Positions 52,336 through 61,632 of a stretch of 64,000 bases of DNA are shown one piece after another. This stretch comes from Desulfovermiculus halophilus DSM 18834 (GTDB lineage: Bacteria > Desulfobacterota > Desulfovibrionia > Desulfovibrionales > Desulfothermaceae), in NCBI RefSeq assembly GCF_000620765.1, contig NZ_JIAK01000004.1, forward strand, positions 1 to 64,000, given 5' to 3'. Numbering within the stretch: position 1 is the stretch's first letter; each line of letters begins with the position of its first letter. The notes beneath the pieces were generated by a model. It did no database searches. It was not told where the DNA came from and saw only the letters and a list, made by a program, of their open reading frames with translations. Position numbers and translations under genes: made by a program.

Positions 52336-52701
52336 ATGCACGAAGCGTCCCTGGTCCAAAGCATGCTGGACATTGTCCGCCAGGAAATGCACACCCACGG
52401 CTTGACCCGGCTGACTGCGGTCAAGGTTGTCTGCGGCCGGTTAAGCGGCGTGGTCCCCGACGCCCTGCACATGGCCTTCCAGGCCATGACCCGGCAGACT
52501 GAGCTTGACAACGCCAGCCTGGACCTGGAAATCGTTCCCCTGCGCCTGCGCTGCGCGCAGTGCGGAAACGACTTCTGCCCGGAGCAAGAGGACTGCGGCT
52601 CTCTGGCCGTCTTTGCCCCCTGCCCCTTCTGTGGACAGGACGCCGGGCACCGGATCCTGTGCGGACAGGAGCTGAACATCGAGCATATTGAAGCGGAATA
52701 G
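52336..52701 (+). CDS. hypA: Hydrogenase nickel incorporation protein HypA
   Basis: This 121-residue protein begins MHEASLVQSM, which supplies the N-terminal/His2 nickel site. The zinc site is C73-x2-C76 and C96-x2-C99. Both are complete. With HypB it delivers nickel to [NiFe] hydrogenase. hypB follows after 38 bp. The nickel importer of this genome segment lies at 3.3-7.1 kb. Confidence 0.96.
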   Translation: MHEASLVQSMLDIVRQEMHTHGLTRLTAVKVVCGRLSGVVPDALHMAFQAMTRQTELDNASLDLEIVPLRLRCAQCGNDFCPEQEDCGSLAVFAPCPFCGQDAGHRILCGQELNIEHIEAE

Positions 52702-52739
52702 GCCGCACCCACCATCAGCTACCCAACGAGCGAGAGGAC

Positions 52740-53399
52740 ATGAAGATACCGGTTGTGCGCAAAATTCTGGAAGTCAACGAGGATATGGCCGAACAGAACA
52801 AAGGCCTGTTCGACCGGCAGCGGGTCCTGGCCCTGAACCTGATGAGCTCTCCGGGGGCAGGGAAGACAGCCCTGCTGGAGCGGACCCTCTCCGACCTGGG
52901 GCCCGAGCTGCGGATGGCGGTCATTGAAGGCGACGTTCAAACCACGAACGACGCCCAGCGCATCGCTGCCACCGGGGCCCCGGTGGTCCAGATCAATACC
53001 GATCAGGCCTGTCACCTGGACAGCTCCATGGTCCAGGAGGCCATAGGACAGTTGGACCTGGAGGCTCTGGACATCCTGTTTATCGAGAACGTGGGCAATC
53101 TGGTCTGTCCGGCCGCTTTCGACCTGGGCGAAGACGCCAAGATCACCCTGCTCAGCGTTCCGGAAGGAGACGACAAGCCGGTGAAGTATCCGAGCATGTT
53201 CGTCCGTTCCCAGCTCATGGTCCTGAACAAGGTGGATCTGATCCCCTATCTGGACTTCGACCTGGAGCAGGCCAGGCAAGGCGCGCAGAAGGTCAACCCC
53301 AATCTCCAGGTCCTGTCCGTCTCCGCCCGGACCGGGGAGAACCTGCAGCACTGGTATCAATGGTTGCGAAACAGACTGCGGGCCAAACGCCAGGGATAG
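52740..53399 (+). CDS. hypB: Hydrogenase nickel incorporation GTPase HypB
   Basis: This 219-residue SIMIBI GTPase has P-loop SSPGAGKTALLE, EGDVQTTNDAQRI, the metal-binding CHLDSSMV and FIENVGNLVCPAAFDLGE with the second Cys, NKVDLIPY, and SARTGENL. The N-terminus lacks a long His-rich stretch, so nickel storage is not indicated. It is the last gene of the unit, with a 14-bp hairpin directly after the stop. Confidence 0.97.
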   Translation: MKIPVVRKILEVNEDMAEQNKGLFDRQRVLALNLMSSPGAGKTALLERTLSDLGPELRMAVIEGDVQTTNDAQRIAATGAPVVQINTDQACHLDSSMVQEAIGQLDLEALDILFIENVGNLVCPAAFDLGEDAKITLLSVPEGDDKPVKYPSMFVRSQLMVLNKVDLIPYLDFDLEQARQGAQKVNPNLQVLSVSARTGENLQHWYQWLRNRLRAKRQG

Positions 53400-53420
53400 C
53401 AAAGCGCCTTCCATATCCAG

Positions 53421-53450
53421 CCTGTACCCGGCGCTTGCGCCGGGTACAGG
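53421..53450 (+). terminator. Strong hairpin after hypB
   Basis: CCTGTACCCGGCGC pairs with GCGCCGGGTACAGG (14 bp, TT loop) 21 nt past the hypB stop. The following T content is modest (CTGTTCT). Confidence 0.65.
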
Positions 53451-53457
53451 CTGTTCT

Positions 53458-53553
53458 GGCTCTTCGTCACAGGAAGTTGGAAAATACCGGGCCGAAAGTG
53501 GGCACACAGAAGAGACGGCAAGCTCCAAAATCCACAGGTAAGGTCGAAGAGCC
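53458..53553. repeat. MITE-like repeat A, 96-bp copy A7
   Basis: Ends are GGCTCTTCGTC and GTCGAAGAGCC. The flanking octamers GCTGTTCT and GATATTCT agree at six of eight positions, consistent with an aged target duplication. It lies between hypB and the convergent PreP-like gene. Confidence 0.8.
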
Positions 53554-53565
53554 GATATTCTGTTC

Positions 53566-56478
53566 CTAAAGGACCTGCCAGACGTGATCCAGCTGCAGAC
53601 CTGAGTTCACCGCCTGATCCAAGGCTGATCCGTCGCCCAGAACCACTACATGCCCCTGGGCCGCCAGCTGGCGGAGCCATTGACCAAAGGTGCGGAAATC
53701 CTCACCGGTTGTGGCCAGCACCGCCTCTCTCCGCTTTTGCCGGGCCTCGTCGGTTTCCCCGGTCAGATGACGGAGCATGGCGGTAAACCCCTTGGCATCC
53801 GGCAGACGGTAGGCGTCCATATCCCCGATGGTCCCGATGATGGCCTTTTCCACTTCTTCCCGGCTGAACTCGGACCGGATCAGATAGTCTGCTGTCTGGT
53901 CGTAGACCTCCAGGGTCTTGGTGATGTTCGGATCCCGGTAGGAAAGAAAGGACATGACCCCGCTGACCCGGTCCAGCAGACTGAAGGCCCCGTATGCCCC
54001 GCCCTGGACCCGGATCTTGTCCCACAGCCAGCTCATGCGCAGATACCTGGTCACCACCAGGCTGGACGGATCGAATACATATCCCAGACTGTACAGATCC
54101 ACGGCCTTGCCCACGTAGTTGACCTGGGCCGGGATGCGCACCCCTTCATCCCCGGTCTGGCACTTTGCCAGCCACTTGCGGGGCTCCGGCCTGGCCTGGG
54201 GCAGATCCTGGATCAGCCGGTCCAGCATGGGCCTGGCTTTGTCCCAGACCGGCTCCTCGGCAGTGACATTGAAGACCATGTTCCTGGCATTGATCAGCAC
54301 GCCGTGCATATGGAGCAGATCGCTCTCTACCCCGTGCCAGTTGTTCTCAACCTTGTCGGCCAGAAAACGGAGGAAGAGGAGATAGCTCATCCCGGAGACA
54401 TGTTCGCCGACCCAGTCGGCCAGGCTGTACTTGGACCGCAGCCGCATGTTGACCATCTGATGCCCTGCCGGAATGAGCATCTGCTCCATCCTGGCCTTTT
54501 CCTCCAGAACCAGCTGCTTGAAGCGCTGCGGATTGTCCAGCAGGGTCCTGGTCAAAACCTCTTGGAGGATGTCCATGAGATCCTGGACCTTGTCCGCCAT
54601 GGCCTTGCCCCGGAGAAACAGCCAGGTGCAGGGCTCAGGCCTGGTTTCATGGCCGGAGACAAAGGGTTGAGCCTCAATCCCGCCGGTCCTGGCCTGAATC
54701 CGCTGGCTCAAGCTGACGTAGTCCTCATCCAGGGTACCCATCTCGGTCAGGGCCCGCCCGAAGAGGCGCACGTACCCCAGGTGCTTCTGCTCCAGCTGGC
54801 CCAGATCGAAGCCCACATCCAGATAGAACACTGAGTTGGTGGACAGGTTGTGATACAGGACCAGGCCAGGTTCCTCCGCCTCTACCCGGCTCGGATACTC
54901 CGGCCCCCTGGAGGGCAGGTCCTGGACGGTCAGCCTGGGTATCCTGGCCAGCTCTGAGGCCGGGTCCGGCTCCTGCTGCATGGCCTGCAGGCGCTCGGCC
55001 TCGGCCTGGATCGCCCGTTTTTCTTCCGCGCTCAAGCCCAGACTGAGCTCACGCAGCCGTTCGGCCTCCCGTTTCTCAATGGCCCGCCCCTGGTCCAGGT
55101 CCGGGGAGAGGAGAACGGTGCTGTGGTGGCTGTTGTCCAGCAGATAGTCCCGGACCATCCGCTCAAAAACCGGCTCTCCGGCCTGCAGCTCGGCCTTGAT
55201 TGCATCCAGGGGCCGTTCAAAGGACCAGGACAGCGTGGGGTCCGCGTCATACAGCCAGGTGCTCAAGGCCCGGATCATGAGCACAAGTCCCCGGGGCAGG
55301 GAGCCGGTGTTGTTTTCCCGCAGCTCGAACTCCACACTGTTCACCGCCGCCTCGACGGTCTTGGGATCAAACCCCTGCTCCGCGCATGAGTGCAGGGTGG
55401 TGCGGATGACCTCCTCCACCTTCTCCTGGTCTCCGGCCTTGATGCCCTTCAGGCCGGTGGAAAAGAACATCTGCCGCAGATCGGCCTCCAGCCCGACCCC
55501 GGCCAGGTCCTCTCCCAGTCCGGAGTCCAGGAGGGCCTTGCGCAGCGGGGACGCCGGCATGCCGATGAGCAGCTCTTCCAGAATATGGGACCGCAGGTTG
55601 GCGTCCATATCGGTTGCTGCTTCCAGAAGCCAGTTCATGGTCAGCATGGATTTGGCCCCGTTTTCCGGGTCCGCGGGATAGTAGGCGGTCACCCGTCTGG
55701 GCTGGACAAAACGGGACTGGAGACCTATCTCCGAGTCCGGCTTCAGGGCCGGAAAGTGCTGCAGATACTCGTGCATCAGGGCCAGGTAAGGCCTGGGATC
55801 GTCGTTGCCGTAAATAAACATCCGGGCGTTGGAGGGATGGTAGTGGGTGCGGTGAAACTCCACAAACCGCTCATAGGTCAGCTCGGGGATGGACTCCGGA
55901 TGTCCGCCGGAATCCAGGCCGTATACGGTATTCGGGAACAGGGACTGCTGGGAGTACTCCGCCAGCAGGCTGTCCGGAGAGGAGTAGGCCCCCTTCATTT
56001 CGTTGTACACCACCCCCCGGTAGCGCAGCCGCTCCGGGTCATGATCGTCCTGGACCAGGTGCCAGCCCTCCTGGGCGAAGATCTCCGGGGTGATCCGGGG
56101 GAAAAAGGCGGCATCCAGATAGACATCCAGCAGGTTCTGCAGATCCTGACTGTTCTGGCTGGCTACTGGATAGCAGGTTTTGTCCGGAAAGGTCATGGCA
56201 TTTAAAAAGGTCTGCACCGAGCCCTTGAGCAGCTCGACAAAAGGCTCCTTGACCGGATATTTCCTCGATCCGCAGAGCACGGAATGCTCCAGGATGTGGG
56301 CCACTCCGGTGGAATCCTTGGGCGGGGTCCGGAAGGCAATGCCCGCCACCTTGTTTTCATCGTCGTTTTCCACCGCGAGCACTTCAGCCCCATTTCGGCT
56401 GTAGCGATACAGCCTTGCCAGGCCCTGAATCTCGGGTATCCGGGCCTGCCACACCAGTTCGAACCCTATGTCCTTCAT
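53566..56478 (-). CDS. M16C metalloprotease (PreP/presequence protease-like)
   Basis: This 970-residue protein has the inverted zinc motif HILEH (61-65) in GVAHILEHSVLCGSRKYP and the distal glutamate in YNEMKGAYSSPDSL, followed by the M16C-associated and inactive second halves. Such clam-shell enzymes degrade short peptides in a closed chamber. There is no signal peptide, so it is probably cytoplasmic. The stop codon lies 12 bp beyond the end of repeat A7. Confidence 0.92.
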   Translation of the reverse strand: MKDIGFELVWQARIPEIQGLARLYRYSRNGAEVLAVENDDENKVAGIAFRTPPKDSTGVAHILEHSVLCGSRKYPVKEPFVELLKGSVQTFLNAMTFPDKTCYPVASQNSQDLQNLLDVYLDAAFFPRITPEIFAQEGWHLVQDDHDPERLRYRGVVYNEMKGAYSSPDSLLAEYSQQSLFPNTVYGLDSGGHPESIPELTYERFVEFHRTHYHPSNARMFIYGNDDPRPYLALMHEYLQHFPALKPDSEIGLQSRFVQPRRVTAYYPADPENGAKSMLTMNWLLEAATDMDANLRSHILEELLIGMPASPLRKALLDSGLGEDLAGVGLEADLRQMFFSTGLKGIKAGDQEKVEEVIRTTLHSCAEQGFDPKTVEAAVNSVEFELRENNTGSLPRGLVLMIRALSTWLYDADPTLSWSFERPLDAIKAELQAGEPVFERMVRDYLLDNSHHSTVLLSPDLDQGRAIEKREAERLRELSLGLSAEEKRAIQAEAERLQAMQQEPDPASELARIPRLTVQDLPSRGPEYPSRVEAEEPGLVLYHNLSTNSVFYLDVGFDLGQLEQKHLGYVRLFGRALTEMGTLDEDYVSLSQRIQARTGGIEAQPFVSGHETRPEPCTWLFLRGKAMADKVQDLMDILQEVLTRTLLDNPQRFKQLVLEEKARMEQMLIPAGHQMVNMRLRSKYSLADWVGEHVSGMSYLLFLRFLADKVENNWHGVESDLLHMHGVLINARNMVFNVTAEEPVWDKARPMLDRLIQDLPQARPEPRKWLAKCQTGDEGVRIPAQVNYVGKAVDLYSLGYVFDPSSLVVTRYLRMSWLWDKIRVQGGAYGAFSLLDRVSGVMSFLSYRDPNITKTLEVYDQTADYLIRSEFSREEVEKAIIGTIGDMDAYRLPDAKGFTAMLRHLTGETDEARQKRREAVLATTGEDFRTFGQWLRQLAAQGHVVVLGDGSALDQAVNSGLQLDHVWQVL

Positions 56479-56555
56479 GTATCCTCCTTAGTTCACATCC
56501 GGACCTTGCCTGGTCCGTGACCTGCTCTCCAGGGCCGGCGCCGGCCGGACAGAAC

Positions 56556-56602
56556 GACACGGGCAGCCGCAGGGTGTCATCCACCCTGCGGCTGCCCGTG
56601 TC
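56556..56602 (-). other. 21-bp perfect hairpin downstream of the UGPase gene
   Basis: GACACGGGCAGCCGCAGGGTG pairs base for base with its complement around TCATC. It lies 77 bp past the UGPase stop and 78 bp before the protease start on the same strand. With no U run after it, it may be a terminator of the Rho-assisted kind or a repeat. Confidence 0.6.
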
Positions 56603-56679
56603 CAAGGCCCTGACTCCATGCCGGGAAATCCGGACGTATTCAGCTGATCTTACGTCTCTCCCTTTCCGCTCCGGACCAG

Positions 56680-58128
56680 CTACTCCCAGACCTTTTCTCC
56701 CTCCAGGACGGATCCTTGTCCAACACGCTGCTGGATCGAGGTCCGGTTCTTTAGATCCACCGCGCCTCTGCAGACCACGTCGGCCTCGAAAAGGACATCA
56801 CCTTTGATCATCAGTCGTTCGCAGTCAACCAAGCTCGGTTCCCCCTGCGGAAATCTCGTCTCGTATTGGTCCACTTTCTTGAAGTATTCCGGATCCAGCT
56901 CCACCTCGATCGGCGGCAGGCTGCGTTTGGTACTGGGCAGCAGCTGATAGGTTTCGCTCAGCACATAGCAGTCCGAACGAACCGCCAGGAGGTCATTGGT
57001 TTTTTTCACCGGAGCAAACCGGCGGCGGTCGACATGCAGGGCGGCACTGCGCGTAAAAGAGGAAATGGCCGCTCCCATGGCCGTTTCCAGCTGGTAGACC
57101 CGGGGAGAGGACTCATCTCTGGGATCCAGGTGCTTGGGATTGACGATCAGGGGCAGACGGGGCAGCCCCTGGTTGGCTATCATGGACTGAAGGGCCTGCA
57201 GGTCAAGCCATATGCTGTTGGTGTTGAAGTACCGGTGACGGGTAATGTCTTGAAATGCGGCCTCATCTTCCTCAGGGCACTGGGCGATCTCCCGCAGGAT
57301 CAGTCGGCCGTCGTCCTGCTTGGCCAGATGCCCTCCCTTCTTGTCCGCCGGGGAGCGCTGGGCCACCTCCATCATGAATTCAAGCCCATTGCGGATGAAA
57401 TATCCCAGGATGGAGGGGTTGAGCACCGCCCCCAGGTTGTCGGCATTGGAGACCAGGGCGTACCGTTTTCCGGCCTTGATCAGCCTGTCCAGCATCCCGG
57501 ATGTATGCAGTGCGGCGTAGAGATCTCCGTGTCCCGGTGGATTCCATTCCAGATCCGGCTGGCTCGGCCACTGGGCCGGCTCCAGGGTATCGGCCAGGAT
57601 CTTGGGATAGGTGTGCTGGACAAAGGACCACGGCTCCTGAGTCTTTGACAGGTGCATCTTGTGCAGATGGGCCTGGGTATCCTCATGGGTGGTGAAGCTG
57701 TCCATAAGGACCAGGGCGGGACCGGAGGTCCCTGTAGAATCCACGGCCGCGGTCTGCCTGCAGATGATGTCCAGAAAGGTAAGACCGGACTTCACCGGCA
57801 GAAGGGATTTGGCATAGGGCATGCCCATGCTGGTTCCCAGCCCTCCGTTGAGCTTGATGGCCACCGCCTGATCAAGGTGCGACGTCCCGGCCTCCTCGTC
57901 GTCCCCTGTGAGCTGATCCTGCTTCTTGACATCCGACTCCTGCACCGGTTCAATTTCAGACTCCGGGATGAAGCCGACGGACTGGGAGGCCAGGAACTGT
58001 TCGACGTATCCGGAAAATAGGTCTATGACCGCCCTGGACATGCCAGCGTCTTCCATTTTGCGCACAAACAAGGCATTTCTCCGGTCTGTGCTCTGACCGG
58101 AACGGGCGGAAGGGGTCTCTCTGTCCAT
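56680..58128 (-). CDS. UTP-glucose-1-phosphate uridylyltransferase (eukaryote-type UGPase)
   Basis: This 482-residue enzyme belongs to the UDPGP family found in eukaryotes and some bacteria, not the GalU family. It shows AVAIKLNGGLGTSMGMPYAKSLLPVK, PGHGDLYAALHTSGMLD, VSNADNLGAVL, NPKHLDP and RRRFAPVKKTNDLLAVRSD. It makes UDP-glucose for glycans. ATG 58128 follows GGGAGGAG; the longer frame from 58197 is unlikely. galE is the next gene, divergent, so the two supply UDP-glucose and UDP-galactose. Confidence 0.92.
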   Translation of the reverse strand: MDRETPSARSGQSTDRRNALFVRKMEDAGMSRAVIDLFSGYVEQFLASQSVGFIPESEIEPVQESDVKKQDQLTGDDEEAGTSHLDQAVAIKLNGGLGTSMGMPYAKSLLPVKSGLTFLDIICRQTAAVDSTGTSGPALVLMDSFTTHEDTQAHLHKMHLSKTQEPWSFVQHTYPKILADTLEPAQWPSQPDLEWNPPGHGDLYAALHTSGMLDRLIKAGKRYALVSNADNLGAVLNPSILGYFIRNGLEFMMEVAQRSPADKKGGHLAKQDDGRLILREIAQCPEEDEAAFQDITRHRYFNTNSIWLDLQALQSMIANQGLPRLPLIVNPKHLDPRDESSPRVYQLETAMGAAISSFTRSAALHVDRRRFAPVKKTNDLLAVRSDCYVLSETYQLLPSTKRSLPPIEVELDPEYFKKVDQYETRFPQGEPSLVDCERLMIKGDVLFEADVVCRGAVDLKNRTSIQQRVGQGSVLEGEKVWE

Positions 58129-58332
58129 AGCTCCTCCCTTCTGTCTAGCGTTGACAGAACCAGACTGTCTGTGTACCACTATGCTCGCATACTTCAATCA
58201 CTCTCAACGCAGCTCTAACCAACCGATAAAACAGCCGGATAGCAAAAGCAAGCCTTTCCCTGACCCCCAGAGGCAGGGGGCGGGGGTGTCCAAAATTTGC
58301 CAAATCTGCGTTTTCAGATATAGAAAAAGTAT

Positions 58333-58411
58333 GGGTCTTCGACGTAGCCTGTGGATTTTTAGGGTTTGCCATCTCTTCTGTAGGCAATTCCACTTTCTGT
58401 GTCGAAGAGCC
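58333..58411. repeat. MITE-like repeat A, 79-bp copy A8 with perfect 8-bp target duplication
   Basis: This inverted copy reads GGGTCTTCGAC...GTCGAAGAGCC, flanked by AAAAGTAT at 58325-58332 and 58412-58419. It lies in the divergent UGPase-galE gap (58129-58522), which otherwise shows no gene. Confidence 0.85.
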
Positions 58412-58522
58412 AAAAGTATCTGGCTTATACATTGAAAACATTGGGCAACAAAAGCCTGTCGCCTAGCAGGGTGCGTGCAGCAGCTTCCTTAATCCCTGAT
58501 CAGCTCGCTGTGTGGAGGGAAA

Positions 58523-59518
58523 ATGGCTAAAGTTCTGGTTACCGGCGGAGCCGGGTACATAGGTTCCCATACCGTGCTCTGCCTTGTGCAGGCCGGCTAT
58601 GAAGTGGTGGTCTTGGACAATCTCAGCACCGGGTTCCCCGAGGCCGTTTTGCCTCCGGCCAGGCTGATCCGGGGCGATTTGGCCGATGTGGACCATGTGC
58701 GCAGCGTCCTGCAGTCCGAGGACTTTACTGCCGTTGTCCATTTTGCGGCCAGCATTGTGGTCCCGGAATCGGTTTCCAACCCCCTCAAGTACTACCAGAA
58801 CAACACCTCCAACACCACCTGGCTCATCCGCCTGGCCGCAGAAGCCGGCGTTTCCCATTTCATCTTTTCCTCAACGGCTGCCGTCTACGGCCTGCCGGAG
58901 AACCTGCCGGTCGCTGAAAACGCCCCTGTGGCTCCTATAAATCCGTACGGGAGATCCAAGCTGATGAGCGAATGGGTTCTCCAGGACGTGTCCAGGGCCA
59001 CCCCGGAATTCAAGCACGTCATCCTCCGCTACTTCAATGTCGCGGGTGCCGACCCGGATGGACGCCTGGGACAGAGCACGCCGAACGCCACTCATTTGAT
59101 CAAGGTCGCCTGCCAGACGGCCCTGGGGCAGAGAGAGAATCTGGACCTTTTCGGCACCGATTATCCGACTCCGGACGGGACCGGAGTGCGGGACTATATC
59201 CATGTCACCGACCTGGCCCGGGCCCATGTCCTGGCCCTGAACTGGCTGGAACAGGGCAACCCCTCGGAAATATTCAATTGCGGCTACGGCCACGGCTTTT
59301 CAGTCCGGGATATTATCTCCGCTGTCCAGGACGTGAGCGGATGCATGCTGAATGTGCGCTCCGCCGGCCGCAGGCCGGGCGACCCTGCAGAGCTGGTGGC
59401 CGCCCCCGGCAAGATAGCCCAAGCCTTCAACTGGACCCCGGAATACGACGACCTGAGGTTCATCGTCCGCACCGCCTACGCCTGGGAACAGCACCAGCGG
59501 TTCGGGGCCGGGCAATGA
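58523..59518 (+). CDS. galE: UDP-glucose 4-epimerase
   Basis: This 331-residue short-chain dehydrogenase/reductase has NAD-binding GGAGYIGSH, HFAASIVVPESV, the catalytic SST...NPYGRSK (Y-x3-K) and the C-terminal RRPGDPAELVA. It interconverts UDP-glucose and UDP-galactose for envelope polysaccharides. GGAGGG precedes the ATG. Confidence 0.95.
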   Translation: MAKVLVTGGAGYIGSHTVLCLVQAGYEVVVLDNLSTGFPEAVLPPARLIRGDLADVDHVRSVLQSEDFTAVVHFAASIVVPESVSNPLKYYQNNTSNTTWLIRLAAEAGVSHFIFSSTAAVYGLPENLPVAENAPVAPINPYGRSKLMSEWVLQDVSRATPEFKHVILRYFNVAGADPDGRLGQSTPNATHLIKVACQTALGQRENLDLFGTDYPTPDGTGVRDYIHVTDLARAHVLALNWLEQGNPSEIFNCGYGHGFSVRDIISAVQDVSGCMLNVRSAGRRPGDPAELVAAPGKIAQAFNWTPEYDDLRFIVRTAYAWEQHQRFGAGQ

Positions 59519-59661
59519 CAACCGGGCCCTGGAAACCGCCGTACCGCCTGTGCTGACCACGGGCGGGGGCTTGGGGCTCCCGGAACCGCCCGGGGCAAAG
59601 GGTCGTCTGCGGCCTGCACCGCCAGATCCCCCCGGGGAAACACTGCAACAGGAGAATCTTT

Positions 59662-60180
59662 GTGAACACCCAATCCATCTTCGGCCCAACCCGGCTGGTG
59701 GTCCTGATCCTGTTCCTGCTGGCATGTCCCGGCCAGCCCGCGGCTCAGGAGCAGGAACCCAATGCCACTGCCCAGGAAGTTCAGAGGGTGAAGAATGTCC
59801 AGGATGTGCCCCAGAAAGTAATCGAAGAAGGCAAGATACCCATCATGGTCAACTATGACGGCATGGACAGCCTGGGCAGGAGAATGGTCTTTCAGCTCCG
59901 GGAACGGCTGAATGGGTCTGAACTGTTCCGGCTCTCGGGCTACAAAGAGCGAAAGATCAAGCTCTTCATTTCCAGCCAGGAAGAGTTTCAGGGCCGGCCC
60001 GGTCTGAGCTCCATCTACAGCCTGGTGTGGACCTACTCCTACGCCGAAGATGTCCTCAGCAACTACCTGGATCACCAGGTGGGCATCATCCGGGCCAACG
60101 CCCTGGATGAGCTGGTGGAGACCCTGGTGGCCAGGACGGATGAGATCTCCATGGAGTACGGCTACCTGTTTGAGGAATAG
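59662..60180 (+). CDS. Secreted protein of unknown function (172 aa)
   Basis: GTG 59662 follows AGGAG. An N-terminal signal (residues 10-28, RLVVLILFLLACPGQPAAQ) would direct export, and a cysteine in LLAC raises the possibility of a lipoprotein. The soluble domain contains KLFISSQEEFQGRPGLSSIYSLVWTYSYAEDVLSNYL and a helical end LDELVETLVARTDEI. I do not recognise a family. It lies 143 bp after galE and converges with the next gene. Confidence 0.65.
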   Translation: MNTQSIFGPTRLVVLILFLLACPGQPAAQEQEPNATAQEVQRVKNVQDVPQKVIEEGKIPIMVNYDGMDSLGRRMVFQLRERLNGSELFRLSGYKERKIKLFISSQEEFQGRPGLSSIYSLVWTYSYAEDVLSNYLDHQVGIIRANALDELVETLVARTDEISMEYGYLFEE

Positions 60181-60211
60181 CTTCCTCGCTCCACGGCATG
60201 GTCACCCCGGC

Positions 60212-61306
60212 TCAGGCTCCGGCCTGAACTGAACGCGACCGGTCCTGGAGCCGCCGAGCGAAATCCTGGAGCAGAGCAGACGCCGTCCCTAATGCCTCGG
60301 ACCGCTCGCCTTCCATCAGCCGCCGGTGGACCCACTGGGCCACATACATGATCTCATCGACGGGCAGATCCAGCTCCGGAGCCCGGGACTGAATCCGGTT
60401 CAGAATCCGCTCCTTGGTCCGCTCCCTGTGCCGCAGGGCCTGACGGTATGCATCGGCAGCCTGGGTCCTGCGCTCCTTTGCTGTCTGATCTCCCTCGTTG
60501 CCCTCCTGTCTGGCCTTTTTCAACAGATAGCTGGCGTGGACCGCGTCCTGTTCGGCCTGCAGATAGGTCTCAATATCTTCGGCCAAGGCTCGATTGTTGC
60601 TGAGGACCCCCATCAGCCGGCCCACATCCCGAAAATAGGCGGCGTAGAGGGAATGCATCTCTGCGATCTGCTCCGGGGTCAAGGATATGTGCTTCATCTG
60701 CCCATCAGGGCCGTACACCGTTTTTTCCGCATCCTCGGCTTCCGCCTCCAAGGTCGTGAGCACATCCCGGGCATAGGTGGCATAGATGCGCTCCAGGACA
60801 TCGGGACGCAGGGCATACTGCAGCACCTGGCTCCTCGCCTGCTTGACCCCTTTGTCCGGAGCGTGCAGATTCAGGAAGTCGATCCCGTAGCGGGCATTGA
60901 GGATCTTGAAGCTGATCTGGAGCGAGCCTTGTGTGTCCCCCCCGCCGGAAGCATTCGCCGGACGGTAGTGTTCCACCAGGAGCCGGGCCACGTCCTGGAC
61001 CAGATACGGGGCAATGATGCTCTTCTCCACCCAGGACCTGTCTTCCTGGGCCCCGGTGGCGTTGGCCGCATCCTGGGTATCCGGGTCCGAGGTCTGCCCG
61101 GACCCTTCAAGGGAGGCATTTCCGGAGGTGCCGTTGGCGGCCCGGGTTACGAGCTGCTCGTTGACCTGGCCCGAGTATTCCCGGCCTGGATCCTGATTCA
61201 GGCTTCGAAGCTTTGCGCTCTGCTCAAACAGGAACCAGCCGGCGCCGCTTCCGGCCAGGATGAAGATCACAACTCCAACGATCAGAATATGTTTGATGCT
61301 CATCAC
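60212..61306 (-). CDS. Membrane-anchored protein of unknown function (364 aa)
   Basis: One N-terminal span (IKHILIVGVVIFILAGSGAGWFLF) anchors a large domain. A Ser/Thr/Asn/Gly-rich linker (residues about 50-88) precedes a helical region with SIIAPYLVQDVARLLVEHYRP, YATYARDVLTTLEAEAEDAEKTVYG and PEQIAEMHSLYAAYFRDVGRLMGVL. The main domain is probably periplasmic. I do not recognise a family; helical, coiled-coil-like content is clear. The start is ATG 61306 or the next codon. Confidence 0.7.
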   Translation of the reverse strand: MMSIKHILIVGVVIFILAGSGAGWFLFEQSAKLRSLNQDPGREYSGQVNEQLVTRAANGTSGNASLEGSGQTSDPDTQDAANATGAQEDRSWVEKSIIAPYLVQDVARLLVEHYRPANASGGGDTQGSLQISFKILNARYGIDFLNLHAPDKGVKQARSQVLQYALRPDVLERIYATYARDVLTTLEAEAEDAEKTVYGPDGQMKHISLTPEQIAEMHSLYAAYFRDVGRLMGVLSNNRALAEDIETYLQAEQDAVHASYLLKKARQEGNEGDQTAKERRTQAADAYRQALRHRERTKERILNRIQSRAPELDLPVDEIMYVAQWVHRRLMEGERSEALGTASALLQDFARRLQDRSRSVQAGA

Positions 61307-61391
61307 GGTTCATTGCTCACATGCGGTTTGGCTGCTGTTTGTTTTCCGGCCCTTGCCAGGAGCCACGCCTCTATGGATCCTCAGGTTTTTT

Positions 61392-61470
61392 GGTTCGTTG
61401 ACGTAGCTTGTGGATTTTTGGAGTTTGCCATCTCTTCTGTAGGCAATTCCACTTTCTGTGTCGAAGAGCC
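61392..61470. repeat. MITE-like repeat A, 79-bp copy A9
   Basis: This inverted copy reads GGTTCGTTGAC...GTCGAAGAGCC, flanked by GGTTTTTT (61384-61391) and GGTTTTTG (61471-61478), seven of eight identical. It lies in the divergent gap upstream of maf. Confidence 0.82.
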
Positions 61471-61632
61471 GGTTTTTGGGACCCAGGACATACGATTTCA
61501 CAGAAAAAAAACCGCAAGCTCAAAATTTTACAGGCTCCGCCGAAAATCCGATTCTTACTTACAGTCTAGCAAACCCGGATGTAAACTTCAACGCACAATC
61601 CCGCACATATGCGGGAAACAAGGGACCAGCAC

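Noticed and set aside
58145-58441. A 98-codon minus-strand frame in the UGPase-galE gap
   Set aside because: Its first third is repeat A8 translated, and the remainder has no motif or ribosome site.
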